Shown here in pieces: positions 56,277 to 64,000 of a stretch of 64,000 nucleotides of DNA. A program made the position numbers and the translations under genes. The stretch lies in the NCBI GenBank assembly GCA_963669155.1, contig OZ022591.1, positions 22,409,324-22,473,323 on the forward strand, read 5' to 3'. Positions within the stretch are counted from its first letter, which is position 1. The number at the start of each line of letters is the position of its first letter. Source of the stretch: Arbacia lixula (taxonomy: Eukaryota; Echinodermata; Echinoidea; Arbacioida; Arbaciidae). The notes below the pieces were generated by a model. It had not been told where the DNA came from and made no database searches. It saw nothing but the letters and a program-made list of their open reading frames with translations.

Positions 56277-56394
56277 GCCTACAACACCTGGTATTCCCAG
56301 GCGGTCTCCCATCCAAGTACTAACCGGGCCCTACGCTGCTTGACTTCGGTGATCGGACGAGAACCGGTATGTTCAGCGTGGTATGGTCGTAGGC
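56277..56394 (-). rRNA. 5S: 5S ribosomal RNA, consensus type (copy 104)
   Basis: Consensus with the GAATTTCGAAAGG spacer. Confidence 0.98.
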
Positions 56395-56821
56395 AAACAC
56401 TTAAGTAAATCACAAAATGACATTCAACTGGCACCTTTTCTTATGTTCGTTTTATTTTGATCTTTTGTTGCTTGGCTTCTTTCCTGGCGGTGTTCCATCT
56501 TCCAATCCCTTTTTTTTTAAATGAATAGTAATTTTGTTTAGCAGGCGAGTTCTGGTTAGGGTTAGGGTTAGCGTTAGGGTTAGGGTTAGGGTTAGGTTTA
56601 GGTTTAGGGCTAAGCAAGACAAAGGTATCAAATGAAAAAAAAGAGATAGCCAACATCCACAAGAAGAGCAAGATAATGGATTTTTAAAAGGTAAGGAAGT
56701 GGTAGGTGAAAAAAAGTGAGGAAAGGGTAAGTGAAAAAAAAATGACGACAGGGTAAGTGAAAAAAAAGAATGAGGGAAGAGTAAGTAAAAAAAGACGAGA
56801 CATACTTTCAGTTAGGAAAAA

Positions 56822-56939
56822 GCCTACAACACCTGGTATTCCCAGGCGGTCTCCCATCCAAGTACTAACCGGGCCCTACGCTGCTTGACATCGGTGATCG
56901 GACGAGAACCGGTATGTTCAGCGTGGTATGGTCGTAGGC
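56822..56939 (-). rRNA. 5S: 5S ribosomal RNA, class T50 (copy 105)
   Basis: A50T; left spacer has GATTTTTAAAAGG, one base longer than usual. Confidence 0.95.
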
Positions 56940-57340
56940 AAACACTTAAGTAAATCACAAAATGACATTCAACTGGCACCTTTTCTTATGTTCGTTTTAT
57001 TTTGATCTTTTGTTGCTTGGCTTCTTTCCTGGCGGTGTTCCATCTTCCATTCCCTTTTTTTTTAAATGAATAGTAATTTTGTTTACCAGGCGAGTTCTGG
57101 TTAGGGTTAGGGTTAGGTTTAGGTTTAGGGCTAAGCAAGACAAAGGTATTAAATGAAAAAAAAGAGATAGCCAACATCCACAAGAAGAGCAAGATAATGG
57201 ATTTCAAAAGGTAAGGAAGTGGTAGGTGAAAAAAAGTGAGGAAAGGGTAAGTGAAAAAAAATGACGACAGGGTAAGTAAAAAAAAAGAATGAGGGAAGAG
57301 TAAGTAAAAAAAGACGAGACATACTTTCAATTAGGAAAAA

Positions 57341-57458
57341 GCCTACAACACCTGGTATTCCCAGGCGGTCTCCCATCCAAGTACTAACCGGGCCCTACGC
57401 TGCTTGACTTCGGTGATCGGACGAGAACCGGTATGTTCAGCGTGGTATGGTCGTAGGC
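57341..57458 (-). rRNA. 5S: 5S ribosomal RNA, consensus type (copy 106)
   Basis: Consensus; five-hexamer spacer. Confidence 0.98.
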
Positions 57459-57882
57459 AAACACTTAAGTAAATCACAAAATGACATTTAACTGGCACCT
57501 TTTCTCATGTTCGTTTTATTTTGATATTTTGTTGCTTGGCTTCTTTCCTTGCGGTGTTCCATCTTCCATTCCCTTTTTTTTTAAATGAATAGTAATTTTG
57601 TTTACCAGGCGAGTTCTGGTTAGGGTTAGGGTTAGCGTTAGGGTTAGGGTTAGGGTTAGGTTTAGGATTAGGGCTAAGCAAGACAAAGGTATCAAATGAA
57701 AAAAAGAGATAGCCAACATCCACAAGAAGAGCAAGATAATGGATTTCAAAAAGTAAGGAAGTGGTAGGTGAAAAAAAGTGAGGAAAGGGTAAGTGAAAGA
57801 AAATGACGACAGGGTAAGTGAAAAAAAAGAATGAGGGAAGAGTAAGTAAAAAAAGACGAGACATACTTTCAATTAGGAAAAA

Positions 57883-58000
57883 GCCTACAACACCTGGTAT
57901 TCATAGGCGGTCTCCCATCCAAGTACTAACCGGGCCCTACGCTGCTTGACTTCGGTGATCGGACGAGAACCGGTATGTTCAGCGTGGTATGGTCGTAGGC
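57883..58000 (-). rRNA. 5S: 5S ribosomal RNA, class AT97 (copy 107)
   Basis: G97A and G98T; last gene of cassette 4. Confidence 0.95.
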
Positions 58001-58424
58001 AAACACTTAAGTAAATCACAAAATGACATTCAACTGGCACCTTTTCTCATGTTCGTTTTATTTTGATCTTTTGTTGCTTGGCTTCTTTCCTTGCGGTGTT
58101 CCATCTTCCATTCCCTTTTTTTTTAAATGAATAGTAATTTTGTTTAGCAGGCGAGTTCTGGTTAGGGTTAGGGTTAGCGTTAGGGTTAGGGTTAGGTTTA
58201 GGTTTAGGTTTAGGGCTAAGCAAGACAAAGGTATCAAATGAAAAAAAAGAGATAGCCAACATCCACAAGAAGAGGAAGATAATGGATTTCAAAAGGTAAG
58301 GAAGTGGTAGGTGAAAAAAGTGAGGAAAGGGTAAGTGAAAAAAAATGACGACAGGGTAAGTGAAAAAAAAGAATGAGGGAAGAGTAAGTAAAAAAAGACG
58401 AGACATACTTTCAATTAGGAAAAA

Positions 58425-58542
58425 GCCTACAACACCTGGTATTCCCAGGCGGTCTCCCATCCAAGTACTAACCGGGCCCTACGCTGCTTGACTTCGGTGA
58501 TCGGACGAGAACCGGTATGTTCAGCGTGGTATGGTCGTAGGC
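58425..58542 (-). rRNA. 5S: 5S ribosomal RNA, consensus type (copy 108)
   Basis: Consensus in the single unit between cassettes 4 and 5; its spacer has three TTAGGT hexamers in a row and AAGAGGAAG, shared only with the unit of 62226. Confidence 0.98.
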
Positions 58543-58967
58543 AAACACTTAAGTAAATCACAAAATGACATTCAACTGGCACCTTTTCTCATGTTCGTTT
58601 TATTTTGATCTTTTGTTGCTTGGCTTCTTTCCTTGCGGTGTTCCATCTTCCATTCCCTTTTTTTTTAAATGAATAGTAATTTTGTTTACCAGGCGAGTTC
58701 TGGTTAGGGTTAGGGTTAGCGTTAGGGTTAGGGTTAGGGTTAGGTTTAGGTTTAGGGCTAAGCAAGACAAAGGTATCAAATGAAAAAAAGAGATAGCCAA
58801 CATCCACAAGAAGAGCAAGATAATGGATTTCAAAAGGTAAGGAAGTGGTAGGTGAAAAAAAGTGAGGAAAGGGTAAGTGAAAAAAAAATGACGACAGGGT
58901 AAGTGAAAAAAAAGAATGAGGGAAGAGTAAGTAAAAAAAGACGAGACATACTTTCAATTAGGAAAAA

Positions 58968-59085
58968 GCCTACAACACCTGGTATTCCCTGGCGGTCTCC
59001 CATCCAAGTACTAACCGGGCCCTACGCTGCTTGACTTCGGTCATCGGACGAGAACCGGTATGTTCAGCGTGGTATGGTCGTAGGC
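58968..59085 (-). rRNA. 5S: 5S ribosomal RNA, class G44 with T96A (copy 109)
   Basis: C44G plus T96A; T96A is otherwise seen in TAT and the divergent copies. First gene of cassette 5. Confidence 0.95.
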
Positions 59086-59535
59086 AAACACTTAAGTAAA
59101 TCACAAAATGACATTCAACTGGCACCTTTTCTCATGTTCGTTTTATTTTGATCTTTTGTTGCTTGGCTTCTTTCCTTGCGGTGTTCCATCTTCCATTCCC
59201 TTTTTTTTTAAATGAATAGTAATTTTGTTTACCAGGCGAGTTCTGGTTAGGGTTAGGGTTAGCGTTAGGGTTAGGGTTAGGGTGAGGTTTAGGTTTAGGG
59301 CTAAGCAAGACAAAGGTATCAAATGAAAAAAAAGAGATAGCCAACATCCACAAGAAGAGCAAGATAATGGATTTCAAAAGGTAAGGAAGTGGTAGGTGAA
59401 AAAAAGTGAGGAAAGGGTAAGTAGAAAAAAATGACGACAGGGTAAGTGAAAAAAAATGACGACAGGGTGAGTGAAAAAAAAGAATGAGGGAAGAGTAAGT
59501 AAAAAAAGACGAGACATACTTTCAATTAGGAAAAA

Positions 59536-59653
59536 GCCTACAACACCTGGTATTCCCAGGCGGTCTCAGATCCAAGTACTAACCGGGCCCTACACTGCTT
59601 GACTTCGGTGATCGGACGAGAACCGGTATGTTCAGCGTGGTATGGTCGTAGGC
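59536..59653 (-). rRNA. 5S: 5S ribosomal RNA, class CT85 (copy 110)
   Basis: G85C, G86T, C60T; 568 bp unit. Confidence 0.93.
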
Positions 59654-60079
59654 AAACACTTAAGTAAATCACAAAATGACATTCAACTGGCACCTTTTCT
59701 CATGTTCGTTTTATTTTGATCTTTTGTTGCTTGGCTTCTTTCCTTGCGGTGTTCCATCTTCCATTCCCTTTTTTTTTTAAATGAATAGTAATTTTGTTTA
59801 GCAGGCGAGTTCTGGTTAGGGTTAGGGTTAGCGTTAGGGTTAGGGTTAGGGTTAGGTTTAGGTTTAGGGCTAAGCAAGACAAAGGTATCAAATGAAAAAA
59901 AAAGAGATAGCCAACATCCACAAGAAGAGCAAGATAATGAATTTCGAAAGGTAAGGAAGTTGTAGGTGAAAAAAAGTGAGGAAAGGGTAAGTGAAAAAAA
60001 ATGACGACAGGGTAAGTGAAAAAGAGAATGAGGGAAGAGTAAGTAAAAAAAGACGAGACATACTTTCAATTAGGAAAAA

Positions 60080-60197
60080 GCCTACAACACCTGGTATTCC
60101 CAGGCGGTCTCCCATCCAAGTACTAACCGGGCCCTACGCTGCTTGACTTCGGTGATCGGACGAGAACCGGTATGTTCAGCGTGGTATGGTCGTAGGC
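60080..60197 (-). rRNA. 5S: 5S ribosomal RNA, consensus type (copy 111)
   Basis: Consensus with the GAATTTCGAAAGG spacer. Confidence 0.98.
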
Positions 60198-60622
60198 AAA
60201 CACTTAAGTAAATCACAAAATGACATTCAACTGGCACCTTTTCTTATGTTCGTTTTATTTTGATCTTTTGTTGCTTGGCTTCTTTCCTGGCGGTGTTCCA
60301 TCTTCCAATCCCTTTTTTTTAAATGAATAGTAATTTTGTTTAGCAGGCGAGTTCTGGTTAGGGTTAGGGTTAGCGTTAGGGTTAGGGTTAGGGTTAGGTT
60401 TAGGTTTAGGGCTAAGCAAGACAAAGGTATCAAATGAAAAAAAAGAGATAGCCAACATCCACAAGAAGAGCAAGATAATGGATTTCAAAAGGTAAGGAAG
60501 TGGTAGGTGAAAAAAAGTGAGGAAAGGGTAAGTGAAAAAAAAATGACGACAGGGTAAGTGAAAAAAAAGAATGAGGGAAGAGTAAGTAAAAAAAGACGAG
60601 ACATACTTTCAGTTAGGAAAAA

Positions 60623-60740
60623 GCCTACAACACCTGGTATTCCCAGGCGGTCTCCCATCCAAGTACTAACCGGGCCCTACGCTGCTTGACATCGGTGATC
60701 GGACGAGAACCGGTATGTTCAGCGTGGTATGGTCGTAGGC
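60623..60740 (-). rRNA. 5S: 5S ribosomal RNA, class T50 (copy 112)
   Basis: A50T with the CAGTTAGG flank. Confidence 0.95.
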
Positions 60741-61141
60741 AAACACTTAAGTAAATCACAAAATGACATTCAACTGGCACCTTTTCTTATGTTCGTTTTA
60801 TTTTGATCTTTTGTTGCTTGGCTTCTTTCCTGGCGGTGTTCCATCTTCCATTCCCTTTTTTTTTAAATGAATAGTAATTTTGTTTACCAGGCGAGTTCTG
60901 GTTAGGGTTAGGGTTAGGTTTAGGTTTAGGGCTAAGCAAGACAAAGGTATTAAATGAAAAAAAAGAGATAGCCAACATCCACAAGAAGAGCAAGATAATG
61001 GATTTCAAAAGGTAAGGAAGTGGTAGGTGAAAAAAAGTGAGGAAAGGGTAAGTGAAAAAAAATGACGACAGGGTAAGTAAAAAAAAAGAATGAGGGAAGA
61101 GTAAGTAAAAAAAGACGAGACATACTTTCAATTAGGAAAAA

Positions 61142-61259
61142 GCCTACAACACCTGGTATTCCCAGGCGGTCTCCCATCCAAGTACTAACCGGGCCCTACG
61201 CTGCTTGACTTCGGTGATCGGACGAGAACCGGTATGTTCAGCGTGGTATGGTCGTAGGC
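61142..61259 (-). rRNA. 5S: 5S ribosomal RNA, consensus type (copy 113)
   Basis: Consensus; five-hexamer spacer. Confidence 0.98.
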
Positions 61260-61683
61260 AAACACTTAAGTAAATCACAAAATGACATTTAACTGGCACC
61301 TTTTCTCATGTTCGTTTTATTTTGATATTTTGTTGCTTGGCTTCTTTCCTTGCGGTGTTCCATCTTCCATTCCCTTTTTTTTTAAATGAATAGTAATTTT
61401 GTTTACCAGGCGAGTTCTGGTTAGGGTTAGGGTTAGCGTTAGGGTTAGGGTTAGGGTTAGGTTTAGGATTAGGGCTAAGCAAGACAAAGGTATCAAATGA
61501 AAAAAAGAGATAGCCAACATCCACAAGAAGAGCAAGATAATGGATTTCAAAAAGTAAGGAAGTGGTAGGTGAAAAAAAGTGAGGAAAGGGTAAGTGAAAG
61601 AAAATGACGACAGGGTAAGTGAAAAAAAAGAATGAGGGAAGAGTAAGTAAAAAAAGACGAGACATACTTTCAATTAGGAAAAA

Positions 61684-61801
61684 GCCTACAACACCTGGTA
61701 TTCATAGGCGGTCTCCCATCCAAGTACTAACCGGGCCCTACGCTGCTTGACTTCGGTGATCGGACGAGAACCGGTATGTTCAGCGTGGTATGGTCGTAGG
61801 C
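61684..61801 (-). rRNA. 5S: 5S ribosomal RNA, class AT97 (copy 114)
   Basis: G97A and G98T; last gene of cassette 5 and last AT97 copy in the window. Confidence 0.95.
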
Positions 61802-62225
61802 AAACACTTAAGTAAATCACAAAATGACATTCAACTGGCACCTTTTCTCATGTTCGTTTTATTTTGATCTTTTGTTGCTTGGCTTCTTTCCTTGCGGTGT
61901 TCCATCTTCCATTCCCTTTTTTTTTAAATGAATAGTAATTTTGTTTAGCAGGCGAGTTCTGGTTAGGGTTAGGGTTAGCGTTAGGGTTAGGGTTAGGTTT
62001 AGGTTTAGGTTTAGGGCTAAGCAAGACAAAGGTATCAAATGAAAAAAAAGAGATAGCCAACATCCACAAGAAGAGGAAGATAATGGATTTCAAAAGGTAA
62101 GGAAGTGGTAGGTGAAAAAAGTGAGGAAAGGGTAAGTGAAAAAAAATGACGACAGGGTAAGTGAAAAAAAAGAATGAGGGAAGAGTAAGTAAAAAAAGAC
62201 GAGACATACTTTCAATTAGGAAAAA

Positions 62226-62343
62226 GCCTACAACACCTGGTATTCCCAGGCGGTCTCCCATCCAAGTACTAACCGGGCCCTACGCTGCTTGACTTCGGTG
62301 ATCGGACGAGAACCGGTATGTTCAGCGTGGTATGGTCGTAGGC
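62226..62343 (-). rRNA. 5S: 5S ribosomal RNA, consensus type (copy 115)
   Basis: Consensus; partner of 58425 at 3,801 bp. Confidence 0.98.
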
Positions 62344-62793
62344 AAACACTTAAGTAAATCACAAAATGACATTCAACTGGCACCTTTTCTCATGTTCGTT
62401 TTATTTTGATCTTTTGTTGCTTGGCTTCTTTCCTTGCGGTGTTCCATCTTCCATTCCCTTTTTTTTTAAATGAATAGTAATTTTGTTTACCAGGCGAGTT
62501 CTGGTTAGGGTTAGGGTTAGCGTTAGGGTTAGGGTTAGGGTTAGGTTTAGGTTTAGGGCTAAGCAAGACAAAGGTATCAAATGAAAAAAAGAGATAGCCA
62601 ACATCCACAAGAAGAGCAAGATAATGGATTTCAAAAGGTAAGGAAGTGGTAGGTGAAAAAAAGTGAGGAAAGGGTAAGTAAAAAAAAAATGACGACAGGG
62701 TAAGTGAAAAAAAATGACGACAGGGTGAGTGAAAAAAAAGAATGAGGGAAGAGTAAGTAAAAAAAGACGAGACATACTTTCAATTAGGAAAAA

Positions 62794-62911
62794 GCCTACA
62801 ACACCTGGTATTCCCAGGCGGTCTCAGATCCAAGTACTAACCGGGCCCTACACTGCTTGACTTCGGTGATCGGACGAGAACCGGTATGTTCAGCGTGGTA
62901 TGGTCGTAGGC
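62794..62911 (-). rRNA. 5S: 5S ribosomal RNA, class CT85 (copy 116)
   Basis: G85C, G86T, C60T with the 568 bp unit. The G44 gene that normally precedes CT85 in the cassette is missing here, and the telomere tract has the ordinary hexamers instead of GGTGAGG. Confidence 0.93.
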
Positions 62912-63337
62912 AAACACTTAAGTAAATCACAAAATGACATTCAACTGGCACCTTTTCTCATGTTCGTTTTATTTTGATCTTTTGTTGCTTGGCTTCTTTC
63001 CTTGCGGTGTTCCATCTTCCATTCCCTTTTTTTTTTAAATGAATAGTAATTTTGTTTAGCAGGCGAGTTCTGGTTAGGGTTAGGGTTAGCGTTAGGGTTA
63101 GGGTTAGGGTTAGGTTTAGGTTTAGGGCTAAGCAAGACAAAGGTATCAAATGAAAAAAAAAGAGATAGCCAACATCCACAAGAAGAGCAAGATAATGAAT
63201 TTCGAAAGGTAAGGAAGTTGTAGGTGAAAAAAAGTGAGGAAAGGGTAAGTGAAAAAAAATGACGACAGGGTAAGTGAAAAAGAGAATGAGGGAAGAGTAA
63301 GTAAAAAAAGACGAGACATACTTTCAATTAGGAAAAA

Positions 63338-63455
63338 GCCTACAACACCTGGTATTCCCAGGCGGTCTCCCATCCAAGTACTAACCGGGCCCTACGCTGC
63401 TTGACTTCGGTGATCGGACGAGAACCGGTATGTTCAGCGTGGTATGGTCGTAGGC
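63338..63455 (-). rRNA. 5S: 5S ribosomal RNA, consensus type (copy 117)
   Basis: Consensus with the GAATTTCGAAAGG spacer, as always right of CT85. Confidence 0.98.
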
Positions 63456-63881
63456 AAACACTTAAGTAAATCACAAAATGACATTCAACTGGCACCTTTT
63501 CTCATGTTCGTTTTATTTTGATCTTTTGTTGCTTGGCTTCTTTCCTTGCGGTGTTCCATCTTCCATTCCCTTTTTTTTTAAATGAATAGTAATTTTGTTT
63601 ACCAGGCGAGTTCTGGTTAGGTTTAGGGTTAGCGTTAGGGTTAGGGTTAGGGTTAGGTTTAGGTTTAGGGCTAAGCAAGACAAAGGTATCAAATGAAAAA
63701 AAAGAGAAAGCCAACATCCACAAGAAGAGCAAGATAATGGATTTCAAAAGGTAAGGAAGTGGTAGGTGAAAAAAAGTGAGGAAAGGGTAAGTGAAAAAAA
63801 ATGACGACAGGGTAAGTGAAAAAAAAGAATGAGGGAAGAGTAAGTAAAAAAAAGACGAGACATACTTTCAATTAGGAAAAA

Positions 63882-63999
63882 GCCTACAACACCTGGTATT
63901 CCCAGGCGGTCTCCCATCCAAGTACTAACCGGGCCCTACGCTGCTTGACTTCGGTGATCGGACGAGAACCGGTATGTTCAGCGTGGTATGGTCGTAGGC
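63882..63999 (-). rRNA. 5S: 5S ribosomal RNA, consensus type (copy 118)
   Basis: Complete consensus gene ending one base before the window edge; its 5' flank is outside. Left spacer has TTAGGT as second hexamer and GAGAAAGCC. Confidence 0.98.
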
Positions 64000-64000
64000 A

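Larger units (their letters stand above)
55165..58000. repeat. Six-unit cassette, copy 4
   Basis: Same order at 3,260 bp from copy 3. It shares with copies 3 and 5 the GGTATTAAATG change in the fifth spacer (near 53884, 57145 and 60946), absent from copies 1 and 2. Confidence 0.85.
58968..61801. repeat. Six-unit cassette, copy 5
   Basis: Same order at 3,803 bp from copy 4, separated by one extra unit. The first gene has gained T96A in addition to C44G. Confidence 0.85.
1..64000 (-). repeat. Tandem 5S rDNA array, 118 units of about 543 bp
   Basis: Every unit holds one minus-strand 5S gene (118 bp) and a spacer of about 425 bp; spacing between gene starts is mostly 542 to 545 bp, with classes at 519, 524-525, 536-538, 549-550 and 568. 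Gene positions below are numbered 1 to 118 in the RNA sense. Variant classes used in the entries: K, the consensus (42 copies); G44, C44G; A48, G48A; T50, A50T; AT97, G97A with G98T; CT85, G85C with G86T and C60T; TAT, T114A with T96A and G85T. Each spacer of about 425 bp holds, in rising coordinates, the conserved 5' flank of the gene below it, an oligo-T stretch, the telomere-like tract, a unique segment, the 25 bp minisatellite and the T5 terminator of the next gene. No other gene is visible in any spacer. Both ends of the window cut the array, so its true size is unknown. Confidence 0.98.

Noticed and set aside
155-63871. Well over a hundred minus-strand open frames of 60 to 144 codons, many starting with MKVCLVFF, MGDRLGIP or MKSIILLF
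   Set aside because: They recur in every unit, overlap each other in several frames, run through 5S sequence or its 3' flank, and consist of Phe/Leu/Pro-rich translations of the minisatellite. Frames shift between copies with homopolymer length, and no frame is kept by selection.
1-64000. CRISPR array
   Set aside because: Repeats are over 500 bp long, spacers are not unique, and the repeated element is a 5S gene.
1-64000. Bacterial or fungal origin
   Set aside because: The tandem 5S units, Pol III internal promoter, T5 ends and metazoan-type box C region fit an animal. Fungal 5S as I recall it differs much more in the 3' half.

Overview
The whole 64 kb window is one uninterrupted tandem array of 5S ribosomal RNA genes. 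I count 118 complete genes, all transcribed from the minus strand. Each is 118 bp plus a T5 terminator, and mean spacing is about 543 bp (usual range 519 to 568). I see no protein-coding gene, tRNA, transposon or CRISPR array. The many short open frames are translations of low-complexity spacer, of telomere-like hexamers, or of the antisense of 5S.

The organism is an animal. The gene keeps the register of the vertebrate 5S gene, its box C region reads like other metazoan 5S genes, and the central part (roughly positions 28 to 58) is very like sea urchin and starfish 5S as I remember them. A deuterostome invertebrate, perhaps an echinoderm or hemichordate, is my best guess. It is not proven. 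The spacer carries TTAGGG-type hexamers, the common metazoan telomere motif.

Layout of a unit, in the direction of transcription (falling coordinates): a conserved 5' flank of about 45 bp; the 5S gene with its internal Pol III promoter (A box, intermediate element, box C); an immediate T5 terminator; an oligo-T-rich minisatellite with a 25 bp period; a 'caacatccacaagaag' segment; a telomere-like tract of 5 to 10 hexamers (usually 9) reading CCCTAA on the transcribed strand; an oligo-A/T segment; then the next 5' flank.

The array has a clear higher-order structure. The left part (1 to about 14,650) holds two copies of a 15-unit, 8,141 bp block. The middle (about 13,500 to 39,500) holds dimer and trimer duplications. 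The right part (about 39,570 to the end) is built from a 10-unit, 5,413 bp block and a recurrent six-unit cassette of about 2.8 kb. About 42 of 118 genes share one consensus sequence. The rest fall into a few discrete variant classes, several with changes in box C or at paired bases. The classes travel with particular spacer alleles, and some are confined to one side of the window. This is the pattern expected from local unequal crossing-over and gene conversion. Counts and comparisons were made by eye.
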